Assembly: GCA_015680685.1 (NCBI GenBank) | Contig: MNCI01010461.1 | Span: forward strand, 107,860-164,986 | Source: Gnetum montanum | Taxonomy: Eukaryota > Streptophyta > Gnetopsida > Gnetales > Gnetaceae | Direction: 5' to 3' | Length of the DNA stretch: 57,127 bases | Shown here: piece after piece, positions 23,494 to 34,350 of the stretch | Numbering within the stretch: position 1 is the stretch's first letter | How the letters are laid out: the number at the start of each line of letters is the position of its first letter | The notes under the pieces: model-generated | The model's input: only the letters and a program-made list of their open reading frames with translations | The model's database searches: none | Told to the model about the DNA's origin: nothing | Position numbers and translations under genes: made by a program

Positions 23494-24326
23494 TGATGAG
23501 TGGCAAGGTACCCCTACACTCAACCATATGAATACAAGCGTTTCACACACGATCTAGTGGAACTCCATAGACAGGCTAGTTGTGGTATCTAAGATAGTTA
23601 CTTTTTGATCGTAGTTCGCTATCTTCCCACCTGGACTAGTATTTGCTTTGTCATGTATGGTTTAGTCTAGAGTGAGGTGTATGATGTGTTCCTAAACTAA
23701 TGCTACTCCTGGAGGTGATGGAAAATAATCTTAACTAAGCTAGGAGGGAAAAGGAAGAGAGAGAGCTATACTAAGAGGAGATAGGGAGAGAGAGTCTAAG
23801 CTAGCCTAAGTGCAATGAGCATTCATTCCTTAATCATTTGTACACATCTTAGGCCTCGTGCATGACTACCATTGGGATTACCAAGCGCATGGCCCAAGTA
23901 CGCTACTAGGGTATCAAGCAATCACAGGTAGATGCTCGTGATTAAGTTGTACTCATTTTTCATTTAATAAAAATAATAATTAAGTAATTAAACTAAGTGA
24001 ATGCTACCATGATGAAGTAATCTCGATCTTTTATTTCTGGTCATGTGTGTGTCCAAGTACATCACACTCGAATAAAGGATGCCGTACAATTACAATCATC
24101 ACATTGTGGGCATGCATTGGGAGAAAGGGTTGAGAAGAACTGAAAATGAACTAACTTCTATCTATTGCCTGAAAAATTAACTATTTTTGAAACTTGACTC
24201 CTCTCATGTGCTTACATGTATATTTATAGGCTCACATAGGAGTCACGATATCGTGTATCTGATATCATTATTTGGGCTGTGATATCATGTACCCGATATC
24301 GTAGCCTAATGAATCACGATTCATCA
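23494..24326 (-). repeat. 5' LTR of element 2
   Basis: 833 bp from TGATGAGTGGC to GATTCATCA. It aligns with 15493-16352; the main indel is 27 bp in the U3 array. Confidence 0.95.
24221..24326 (-). promoter_or_regulatory. U3 of element 2, 5' LTR copy: TATA box plus GATATC array
   Basis: Minus-strand CCTATAAATA at 24221-24230, with GATATC units at about 24247-24300 between it and the LTR end. This copy would drive the element's transcript. Confidence 0.65.
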
Positions 24327-24331
24327 GACAT

Positions 24332-26272
24332 GTACAAGCATAAAGGGAAAGCAATTGCAGTAAAAGAGGTTACAACCTTTGATTCACACATGGTCATCAC
24401 TATTAGACATGCACCAAATTTCAATAATTAAATTATTCTTAGGCTTTTTAACATTTATTTTCCAATTTTATTATTGAATGGTGATTTCTTCATGTGATGG
24501 CTTGTTAGTCTCATGATGGAGGGTCCAAGATGATGCAATGTAATGTCACTTATAAGTGATTGAACTTGGTTTGGAACCATAATAGACAAGTATGATGGTC
24601 ATTGTAATTAGGTATAACATGCAAAACCTACTATGACCATGGTAAGATACCTCACATCCTAATTCTCTAATCCTTCTTATTCCATGTCACCTCACTAGCA
24701 TGTTACAATCATGAATTGTATAGTCTTATATAGCATAACATAGGATTTTAACCGTTGAGGTTGTGGATGTTGGGACAAGAACATGATTCACATTTAAATT
24801 CTAGGATGCCCACGAATACTTGTAGAAGTGGTCATACAAGGGCATTATGAACATGAGTCTACTTTATGGAGGATCCACTTGTATAACTATTGGGAATCAT
24901 GATCAATAACAAATGTCACACTCTCTAGAGCATTATGATTAACTTCATCAACCTTATGCATCATTATGGAATATACTTCTCCTTACTTTTTGTTTAATTT
25001 AAAATTGGATTTTCATGATTTTCTCCTAAAGCCTCTCATTTAATATCAACATTGAGTTAACAAGATTCATCTGTTATGATTTCAACTATTTCAAGCATCA
25101 ATGGAATCTACACTCTGGCCTAGCAACCCTTAAGAACATATGGGACCCATTAGATGCATAAAAATGGCAAAATTTTAGGCTAAAATGCTAAGGAAAATGC
25201 ATATCACATATACTATAGTCCTTGTGATATCACAACACAAACAATAAATACTCAACACCCCTTCTCATTTCTCTCACAATTTGCTCAAAACAAAAAGGGT
25301 GTTGTTTCCATTTTCAAGTTCCAAAGCCTTCCTACTATCATAGCTTGCTATCCAAGTGTTCATTTGATTCTATTTAAAAAGCCTATGAGCTCTTAGAATC
25401 AAGCTCTTCATCATGGTAGCCACAAAGACATGAGCTAATTTTTTTTAATTCCACTGTTGAAAGTTTTAGATAACCTGAAAAATAATTAATAAAATGATCT
25501 TTTAGTTGCTTTAGGGCCCTAGAAATATAAAACTCACCATCACCTTACACCATAAATGTCATATTTTTCAAAATTTTGGTCAAACCAAGGGATGAATAAG
25601 GGTTTGGATCATCATAAATAAATCTTAGAAACTAATAATTACACCTTGGATAATTAAAGATGGCATCAAAATGTGTTCCTAAGGCCAATAAACCTTTACA
25701 ACAAAGAGAGAAGATGCCAAGGGATGGATGTGCACAAGGATGGGACTAGTCATAGTAATCCTAGGCTAGGGGACAAGGATAAGAAGAGTAGTAGGTACAC
25801 TTAGTGCACTAGCCAATACTTCAAACTCAATAATATATCCAAGAATAGGTACCAACACCATCTACTACTACACCAACAACACAAGTGATACTCCATAAGA
25901 AGTGTATTAGAGTAATCAATGATAAGGTGGTTATGGCCAGTGTACTTACTAAGCTAAACTTCAGACCCTTCTTAGAGTTCATTCCATAGGAGATGAGAAT
26001 GTACCTCCAAACCTCTTCACTATTTTCCATCTTATTTACTAATGGCAAGTGGTTTTTAGATAAGACCTATATCTTATTGACAATTAGGTAGCTAAAGCTA
26101 CTATAAAGATAGGAGATATCTTTGTCTCCTATCATTGAAGCCATTGTATCTACACTTGTGATCCTAAATAATGAGGCATTTAGTAGAAATTCTATATCTC
26201 TATGTAACCAAGAATACATGAAATTATTTATGTGCATTCAAATCTATGGTTTTGGATTATTTTAGTGAGTGG
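24332..26272. other. Unresolved AT-rich DNA between elements 2 and 5
   Basis: No gene seen. Its left part continues the sequence that element 2 interrupted (15492). A stretch near 26095-26260 has TATAAAGATAGGAG and LTR-like text, so it could be the LTR of the plus-strand element whose integrase remnant is at 14941. I could not fix boundaries. Confidence 0.45.
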
Positions 26273-27281
26273 TGATACACCATTGGTAGTGCCTCACCTT
26301 CTGCACTAACCAACCTCCTGCACTAACCAACCTCATGCACTAACCAACCTCATACACTACCTCATGTGGTGTGCTACCTCATATGGTACGTTGCCTTATC
26401 TAATGTGTTACCTCACTTGGTGTGCTACCTCACAGAGGGCACTTCCTTACCTCATACACTACCTCACCACTTTCGTTACAAATTAGTACCTTTAAACAAA
26501 AAGAGCTCAAAAGAGAATTCATTTTTTAACAATTTTCTTTTGCATATTTTTGGTAAGAGCTTCTCTTCCTTTCTTGGATTAGGATGTTATTTCTTTTTCT
26601 TTGTATTTTTGAGTCATCTGTTTATCGTGTAGCTCGACTCTTTTGAAGTGTTGCTATGCTTTCTTAACGTGAAACCATTTGATTAACATAAAGTCGAGTA
26701 TTTATGTAATGAATAAAGCTTAATTTGATTTTCTTAAAATTTTTTATTTTTTATTAAATCTTAATAATAATATATTATTAATAAATTTATTTATTAAAAT
26801 TAGAAATTATAATTAATTAATTCATTTAGATAGATTAGCATAGCTATCAGTAGTTTTGTGATAATTCCGCCTTGCTTGAGAAGATCATACTTGTACAAAA
26901 TGATGTTGGGCCATTAAGGGTGTAACTAAAAAGATTTTCTTGTTTTGTGTGTTAGTGTCATAGTTATCCCATAAGAGATTATGGTATGGTTTGCATGTGT
27001 GTTTAATTTCTGCCTTGCACATATCTTGCAAGGGATTACAAGAAGTTTTAATTATTGTTGAAAAATACATAAAAATTATAAAAATATCATTTCCCTACCA
27101 TGGCAACATAGGTTCCCTCATTTATATCATATATACTATAACATTCTTATTTATTGAATGCAATGATATACACAAGTAAACTTTGTAATTCACATTTCTG
27201 TCATCATCAATGTTTATGATTGATTCACTACGCATACCATTGATAGACCTCTTATGATCTCAACTAGGGGAGACCCTATCA
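26273..27281 (+). repeat. Putative 5' LTR of element 5
   Basis: About 1 kb, with a 17-bp repeat array near its start, a very AT-rich middle (about 26700-26830) and the end ACCCTATCA directly before the PBS. No second copy in the window confirms it. Confidence 0.5.
26297..26482 (+). repeat. 17-bp tandem array in U3 of element 5
   Basis: About ten or eleven 17-bp units, early ones like CCTCATGCACTAACCAA, later ones like CTCACTTGGTGTGCTAC. The period holds through the diverged units. Confidence 0.8.
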
Positions 27282-27282
27282 T

Positions 27283-27300
27283 TGACATCATTATTGAGGA
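27283..27300 (+). promoter_or_regulatory. Primer-binding-site-like sequence of element 5
   Basis: TGACATCATTATTGAGGA starts one base after the LTR end, with the same spacing as in the other elements; 10 of 18 positions match the tRNA-Asp-type PBS. Confidence 0.55.
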
Positions 27301-27460
27301 ATGCGTCTATGAATTTTATGTTTTATTTTTACATTTACAATTTTCCTTGTGTTAGTTCTTGATTTAGTAGAAAATAAAGAACTAAAGCAATCATAGTTGA
27401 ATTGAATAAGAAAAATAAATTATAGAAAAGGCCTTAATTGATTCAAATTACTTTAAAAAC

Positions 27461-29040
27461 ATGGTGAGTAAAGCAACACCTCCTATTGTGGTGAAATTTC
27501 ATCAAGACAAACTAGGATGATGAGGTGACATACATGGACAATTTTGCAAAGAATCTAAAAAAGCTACACCTACTACTTGAGAAGGATTTGTCCAATCAAG
27601 GATTTATTAAGGATTTGGTGGATTACAAATTCATGTTGCCTCAACAATTAGAGTATGTTACTCATAAGAAGAAAGAGATTCATGATATGATTATGGAGCA
27701 AGAGTATGAGTGCATACATGCTCAGAAGTAGGTAGGACCTTCTCCTAGAGACTTGCATTGCTACAACATGAATGATTCTAAGAGAAGAAGGTGTATGCAT
27801 CTTTCTCCATGTGGTCTAAGCTACACTTGTGGTAACTCAAAGTAGTTCATCATTCTTCATTTATTTTTCCTTAATTTGAATGAACATGTTGATAGTTTGG
27901 ATGAGCCATTGTTTTCATGAATCTACCAATGTCAAATTCATGAAGTAGTTTGCATTCCAACTAAAAGTATTGAGGAGAGAAAACTTAAAAATGTTGATAT
28001 GGTTGATATTTTTACATTTAATGAGCAATTGAATGATGATCCATATCTTTATGTTCAAGCATTTTTCATTATTTGTAAGCTACAATGTTTGAACAATGAG
28101 TGGCAAAAACTTCATCATTTTTCCCGCATACTCACTGATCATGCTAAAAAATGGTATCAAGTTCTTTCATCTAATTCTATCTCCTCTTGGGTAGAAATGT
28201 TAAGAACTTTTAATGTTAGGTTCAATCTTATGCTTGAGTTGTAAATGTTATAAAGAAGATAATAGGATGGAAGAAATATATTAATGAATTAGTGGATGTA
28301 GCCATAAAATGGTACAATTCCATGTTCAATTGGTGTCCAAATCATGGGTTCAAAAAACTTGACCAATTAATGTACCTAGTAGAAGGGCTACAGCTGCAAA
28401 CTCATGAAAGAATGGATATGTATGATATGATTAATTTCTAACAAAGATCAGTGGCTCAAATTGTAATTATGTTAGATTTTGCGACTAGATTAGAAGGTGA
28501 ATGACATAAGCATGTTAATGTAAAGGAAGTCTACATAAATCCCCAATGTTAAAAGGATGTGATAAATGTTGAATGTAAGATTCAACTTTTTGATGTTGTT
28601 AAAGTCCTTATGAAAGAGAGCATGAAAATGAAGAAGACTTTAGCAAACCTTTCCTATGTTATTAACAAGGTTTTAAATTTATTAAATCAAAAGATGACTC
28701 AGGTGTTAAGGATTTGGTCAACAAAGTTGTTAAACTACTTGTGAAAGTAGTTACGCCATAGGGCAAGACTGGTGAAAGTGAAAAAAGAAAAGAAAAACAA
28801 AAAGGGTAAGAGGCCTTACCTTGATTGGGTGTCTTATCCTTATAATTTATTTCTTTTGCCACAATAATGACATCAACAATGAATGGGATCTAATTCTTTA
28901 AACTTGGCACCTTAGAGTCTACCCTCTACAATGCCTCAAGCTTCATCATGCCATCCTTCTTCCTACCCAGAAATTCCACAAGCTATGGATCAAGTACCTC
29001 AAGTAGTGTTCCATCAATATGAACCATATCTCTCATAACT
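27461..29040 (+). pseudogene. gag: Gag remnant (element 5)
   Basis: Plus-strand gag relic. The core at 27999-28244 (AFFIICKLQCLNNEWQKLHH, AKKWYQVLSSNSISSW) is clearly homologous to the Gag core of element 1 at 2646-2954. A possible N-terminal part is open at 27525-27731, and a later part at 28559-28744. The tail near 28930-29040 is again Pro/Gln/Tyr-rich. Many stops. Confidence 0.75.
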
Positions 29041-29050
29041 ATTTCAATAG

Positions 29051-30268
29051 TTGTTGGTTTAGCAGTGTCCATCATGATCCTTTATACCATTACATACTTT
29101 GGAAATAATATAATTTTAACATGATACATCGAAAGAACTACAAAAATAATGTTTAATCAACATGATAAATTAAAAGAATTACAAAGGAATACAAGAATTA
29201 TACAACAATTATGCAATATAGTTTTATATTTTTTAATGGTATATTATATAGTTGACTGGAAATTATTTGCCTAAGAAAACAATAACCTAACTTTGTTAGG
29301 ATTAAATGTACCTTGACTATATAATAACATTTAGAATGTAATGTAACCTTTTTGTTAGTTATGAAATGGGCTTGAACAACTTTGATCTAGGATAGTAGGA
29401 TAGCATTTTTTGTGAACTTTGTAAAGATTATATTCTAACATGAATATTCAAGTTATGTCTTAGGATAGAGTTTAAAATTTATGGTTTTTTGTTGTAAAAT
29501 GCTTGTTGATGTGGTAAATATTTTAACTTAACTATTTAGTTATGTAAACTTGTGTTAGGTGGCAAAGTAGATTCAAAGTAAACAAAATGTAAGTAGAAAA
29601 TATCTTAATTTGTCAATCTTCCAAATTGTAATATATTTTATCATAATAAGATTTGGTTATTGTAAAATTTTGTTTGGATAAAATTGACAAGTTTTTGGAT
29701 TATTTTTGAGTTTAAATTAAATGATACTAAGACAAGCAAGAAGTTGCAAGTTTTGAGGTTACCTTTTTTGGGTTGTGAGTTTTCATAGATTGTTTTAGAT
29801 TAACCTAACTTGATCTTTTGACTAAAAATTGTTTTCCAAGATGTATGCTTGTCTCTCATTATTGTTTCCTTACTAAAGGGCTTAATCAAGAACACCTAAG
29901 GCTTTGAAGTAGATGAGGTAAATGTCAAAGTTGTAATTTCATTTTATCGAGCTAATCCATTTTCAATTACTAGTCTAACCTTAGTAAATAAGATTAGTAT
30001 ATATCACATAAATATTTAATTATTCATAGGCCTATAGCATATTTCTATGGCTATTCATTTAATATTCATTATTGATTATGATCCACATTTCAAACATTTG
30101 AAGAGGTCATGTTATTGGCTTAATTTTAGTGTTTTTCATTGTATTGATTGTATTGAGCCTAAGTGCAAGGGATCTGTAAATTAAGTTAGACTCATTCCTT
30201 TTTCTTTTTTTCTTCTTTCTTGTAGCCTTGCAGGGTTGATGTGCTTCTTGCAGGAAAGCATCTTCATT
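29051..30268. other. AT-rich DNA without recognisable genes
   Basis: Nothing recognisable on either strand. It separates the tail-to-tail elements 5 and 3. Confidence 0.6.
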
Positions 30269-30476
30269 GAGCTTGTTGGGACCTTGCAAGGTTTAGTGAT
30301 TTTGTAGCAACAAAACACTCTAGAGTGGAGCTCATGTTTGTAAAAGTTGTGGGAGAATTTAAGCCACATTTTGAGTTTGTTGGGACCTTGCAAGGTTGAA
30401 TGGTTTTATAGTGACAAAAAACTCTGGAGTGGAGTTCAAATCTTGTAAAGGTTGTGGTGTCATTCAAACCATGTTT
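30269..30476. repeat. 104-bp tandem repeat, two copies
   Basis: Units start GAGCTTGTTGGGACCTTGCA (30269) and GAGTTTGTTGGGACCTTGCA (30373). Each contains the palindrome ACCTTGCAAGGT and an ACTCTRGAGT palindrome-like core. A degraded partial unit may precede them near 30225. Short minus-strand open stretches here are by-products of the repeat. Confidence 0.85.
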
Positions 30477-30659
30477 TAAAGAAATAAAGTTTGGAGGTGT
30501 GCATGAATTCTACCCTTTGAGTGTGGACGTACCAAGTTGAGGAACCATGTAAAAGTTGTATTTGATTTTGATGGCTATAGTGATTTTAATTAGGGAACAT
30601 ATTCAACCCTCCTTCTATGTGCTCGATGCTCAGTTGTAGTGCCAATTCTATCTACATTG

Positions 30660-32596
30660 TTGGTGGTAACATACGTTGGAGGAGAGTATGAGAGTATTGA
30701 GAATATGATGGACGGTGAGAGAAATGGAATGGTAATTTCATGGAAGATGTTGTGGGTTGATTGTATTCAGGAGGGTAGTTATAGTAAGTTGAGGCATGGG
30801 TAACAAAACCATTAGGGAAAATAGGTTTTTAAACATAGTATCCATAAGGGTTCAGTTGGCAATAGGGATATTACTAGTTTGGTGATGACATCTACCATGA
30901 CTATGAGTTTTTCCATTGTTGTTGATAGTAGTATTAAGGTTGATAAGGAGTTCCACTTAGGTAGTATTGTTGGTTGTAGGACTATCTATAATTACCTTGT
31001 AAATAAGAAAATCTTCTACACATTGGCTTTGACATGAACTTGGGATTCAAAGTAAAAGCCTCAAAATCTTGTAGATATAACATATGTAGGCAATAGTCTG
31101 TTGGATGTTTATATTGACAAATGTCACATTCATCATCCTTCCCTAATCTTGAGTCTGCAACCTCTTCCATTGCTACATGTTTCTCATTTTGCCAATAAGT
31201 GCCCTTACGTGTTTTCTTATTCTTTTTCCTCTTCTTATCTTGATTAGTTGATCCTACTTGATTTACTTTGTCCTTCATGATTTTCAATCTAGTTGTAACT
31301 TTTTGATTTTTCAATTCCTATATCTTATCTATCCTTGCCTTAATCTTAGTGATAAAATTTTTTATTGGGAAGGTTTTATGTAAAATCATTTCATCAAGAG
31401 TTACCTCTTCTTCTTGAGCATAAATATGAACCTTCTACTTGTGAAGAATTTCATCCCAATTATATTCCTCTACACTCTCCCTTTTACATAACTCTTCTTT
31501 TTCTTTAGAAACCTATTCAATTAACCTTTGTATCCAATGAACTCTTAGTTTTGATAATCTTCATTGAGCATAGATTTGAAGGGTTTTCCTTGTTTTATTA
31601 CAAAGCCCATCTATGATGTGAAGAAGTTGTTCATTTTCAGAAAATTCATGGACTGGGTAGCTATGTAGTAGATAAAAATATCTACCCAAGGCCACATCAA
31701 GGGATTCATGATTCTCTTACTTTTACCCTTGGTTTTATTTTTTTTGGATTGGACAGTCTTGAATATGTTTTGTATTTCTCATTGAAGAGCTCAAGCATTG
31801 TGGACCACAAGTGGATTGAATTTAGTTCCAATGATCTATACCAAATTTTAACTTATTTTATTAGTATTCTAGGGAAGAGCTTAAATTTTTACCACTTACT
31901 TTGAATATTTTGTAAGGCACATACATCATGGAAAGCTTGTAAATAATGTTTTGGATTAGAATTGTACCCTCCAAATTTAGAAATGTTATTCATATGAAGT
32001 CATTTGATGTAAGTTTCCCTTTGATGCTTGTGGGATATTCTAATTGCCTTCCTAATCTATATCATGCTTTTAATAGTCAACAAAGATTCATCATTATTAG
32101 ACATGTCATGGTTATAATCCCTATCTCTTTTTCTATTTGTCTAATTATGATGGTCTTGTCTATGCTCGCTTTGGTATCTTATATCTTGTTGTTGATCCTT
32201 ATTTCTATCTTCATCTTGGTCACTTAGTAAAGCTATATCTCCATACCTACGTTCATCTTTGTCAAAACTAGACGGTGAAGATGAAAACCAAGATGGTGAA
32301 CTAGGAGAACTGCCATGGATTTTATGTCTTTCCCTATGGTTCCTTGGTTCATCTCTTCTAGGTTTGCTAGAGGTCCTAGGCCTTGAGACCCTCCTTGTTC
32401 TAGGACATATTCCATCCCCTCTAGGATTGTCCATAATAACTAAATGTAGTCTTTCAATGTAGTAAGGGTTTGAACAAACATATGAGATCCCTACTTGTAG
32501 TGGTTCACTCTATTTTTCTTCAATATAGATCCTATCATTACTTCTACCAGTGTTTTCATAGTATAATGGACTATTAGCCTTATGTGAAGAAGACAT
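30660..32596 (-). pseudogene. gag: Gag remnant (element 3)
   Basis: Starts at the ATG at 32596 (MSSSHKANSPL). A basic Arg/Ser/Asp/His-rich part follows (32141-32434, with HGSSPSSPSWF), then the Gag core (about 31730-31990, FHDVCALQNIQSKW), a Lys-rich linker, a zinc-knuckle-like CDICQYKHPTDYC (about 31090-31130), and a Gln/Tyr/Pro-rich tail (about 30660-31000). Several stops and a frameshift between 31314 and 31740. Confidence 0.8.
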
Positions 32597-32711
32597 ATTT
32601 TTAGTTAATAATGTGTATGCGACTTAGAATATTTATACTTCCTCAAAGATAAAATGCTAATTCTCTTACAATGATTCTTTATAATATAATTAGTCTAGAT
32701 CACTAGTACCA

Positions 32712-32729
32712 TCCCTAGCAACGATGTCA
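32712..32729 (-). promoter_or_regulatory. Primer-binding site of element 3
   Basis: Minus-strand TGACATCGTTGCTAGGGA, one base from the LTR; 13 of 18 positions match the tRNA-Asp-type PBS. Confidence 0.75.
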
Positions 32730-32730
32730 A

Positions 32731-33605
32731 TAATGGGAGACAAGTGTTCCCTACACTCAACTATAGGAATTACAAGTGTTCATGTATAATCTGGTCAAAT
32801 ACGGTGGGTAGGACTAATATGGTATCTAGATCGTTAAGTGTTGATTGTAGGTCGCTATGTTCTCACTTAGACTAATGGTAGCTTTATCATGTATAGCTTA
32901 GTCTACAGGAAGAAATGATTATTGATGTTGTGTAGTTATGGCTAAGTTATATGAAAACATAAAAAATAATTATTTAATTAATCTAACTAATAACAAGAAA
33001 ATAAATCCTAAACTATCATAAGTATGATGAGTGTCCATTTCTCATTTGTTGTACATGTCATGAACTCACATACCCACTGTTAGGATTACCAAGCAAATAC
33101 ATATTTACGCTTGAAACTGGTCACTCTCATTCCACCAATTGATTAGTGTGCATGAAAATGTAAATATTAACTAAGGACATGAAAAGTAAATTGCATTGAA
33201 AGAAAATCTATTCTAAGTTAACATGCTGCAATGAATATGAATCAATCTTAATCTTAATCTTGTTTATGGAATGTATCCAAATATAATACCATTCAAATAA
33301 GATGTTGTACAATTAACTCAAATTCACGTTGCAGTCACTCACTCACTATTTGCTAAGATTAAGAAAGACAACTCTAAGAGTTTGGCTACACTATTGACCA
33401 AATGGTGTCAAATATGTGGTGGATGCTCACATATTTATAGGAAAATAAGGACACTACATCGACACATATGCATTAATACATATGGTTGTGGCAATTAGGA
33501 TATGTCAGCGCAACTAAGTTATAGCAAATACGATGTAGCATTTATGATATAACATTTATGATATTGCAGTTGACTAATACACTTGACAAATGATACTTCA
33601 TCATA
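32731..33605 (-). repeat. LTR of element 3
   Basis: 875 bp from TAATGGGAGAC to ACTTCATCA. Minus-strand CCTATAAATA at 33432-33441, with a run of ATGATAT-like units (about 33540-33570) between it and the end. Confidence 0.8.
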
Positions 33606-33907
33606 GTTTAGGATTTATCTTCTTATTGTTAACTAGTTTAATTAAATAATTAATTTTCATGTTTTCATATAACTTAGCTATAGTTGCACAACATTGGTAA
33701 TCATATGTTGTACTTTGGACTAAATCATATATGATAAAGCTACGACTAGTTTAAGTAATAAGATAGTGATATGTGATCAATGCTTGTCGATCTAGATACT
33801 ACGCTAGTCCCATCCACACAAATAGGTTACACATGAATGCTTGTGATTTGTATGGTTGGGAATATAGGATACTTGTTGCTCATCATTGGCATCATTGCTG
33901 AGGATGC
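33606..33907 (+). repeat. Inverted LTR fragment (R/U5) plus PBS of the element 3 family
   Basis: 33606-33885 is a diverged reverse complement of the lower third of the adjacent LTR (about 32731-33025) and ends TCATCA at 33880-33885. It is followed by a plus-strand PBS, TGGCATCATTGCTGAGGA (33887-33904). Confidence 0.85.
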
Positions 33908-33949
33908 GTTGATGCATCTAACTATATGGAAGAGAATGTATCAACAAGG

Positions 33950-34039
33950 ATGCATCAATGTAGCTATGTTATAGCAAATGTAACATAGCATTTGTGATAT
34001 CATAGCTGATTGATACATTTGACAAATGATGCTTCATCA
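33950..34039 (-). repeat. U3-end LTR fragment of the element 3 family
   Basis: It matches 33505-33605 (shared GTTATAGCAAAT, ACAAATGAT, CTTCATCA), in the same orientation as the main LTR. Confidence 0.8.
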
Positions 34040-34350
34040 TTTGAGTTATTAGACAAGCAACGACATGAAATTTTATCAGATCTTCTTGGGGATGGAATTT
34101 TTTACAGTGGATAGAGAGTTGTGAAAGCAACAAAAAAAATAGATTACTCTTGATTTTTCAACCAAGATATTGATAGCTTCAATAACTTTGTTTGCAAGGA
34201 GAAAACTATCAAGATTTGTAGAAAGTTAATGGATACTTGCAACTCAAAACACATAGGAGAGATACAGATTCAGGGTAGGCACGCCAATTTTCTAGGCTTA
34301 ATGTTTGTTGGGTTTTGATAACTCTATGGATAACTCTATTTTTTTTCTTG
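34040..34350. other. Non-coding flank left of copy B
   Basis: Nothing recognisable. It is probably the continuation of the duplicated segment; the equivalent in copy A lies beyond element 1, outside the window. Confidence 0.5.

Larger units (their letters stand above)
15493..24326 (-). mobile_element. Element 2: complete LTR retrotransposon with gag and a long coiled-coil ORF, no pol seen
   Basis: Both LTRs are present (3' LTR 15493-16352, 5' LTR 23494-24326 on the minus strand), flanked by a perfect 5-bp target duplication GACAT (15488-15492 and 24327-24331). A PBS (23475-23492) and a polypurine tract (from 16353) sit where they should. The 7.1-kb interior holds decayed gag (21553-23392), about 2.2 kb without a gene, then one long decayed ORF (16580-19383). 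I found no protease, RT, RNase H or integrase blocks. It is therefore a non-autonomous type. Its U5 end and PBS resemble those of the pol-bearing elements 1 and 4, possible helpers. Confidence 0.93.
26273..29050 (+). mobile_element. Element 5: plus-strand LTR-gag retrotransposon fragment
   Basis: Putative LTR 26273-27281, PBS-like 27283-27300, then a gag relic (27461-29040) in plus orientation. No pol and no second LTR were found before the opposing element 3, so the 3' part is lost. The LTR start (TGATACACC) is inferred from the TGAT beginning and the position of the 17-bp array; the LTR end (CCCTATCA) is set by the PBS. Confidence 0.65.
30660..34039 (-). mobile_element. Element 3: truncated LTR-gag retrotransposon with rearranged LTR end
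   Basis: Minus-strand LTR (32731-33605), PBS and gag (down to about 30660). The rest of the interior and the 3' LTR are missing. Beyond the LTR the end is rearranged: an inverted LTR piece with its own PBS (33606-33907) and then a third LTR piece in the original orientation (about 33950-34039). The LTR family differs from elements 1, 2 and 4 but keeps the TGATGA/TCATCA ends. Confidence 0.8.

Noticed and set aside
30107-30467. Minus-strand peptides with repeated ELHSRVFC and PCKVPT
   Set aside because: Direct result of the 104-bp tandem repeat; no start context or homology seen.
26273-34039. Elements 5 and 3 as one inverted palindromic element (LTR-gag tail to tail with gag-LTR)
   Set aside because: Their LTRs are not alike outside the PBS area and U3 arrays differ, so they are separate insertions.
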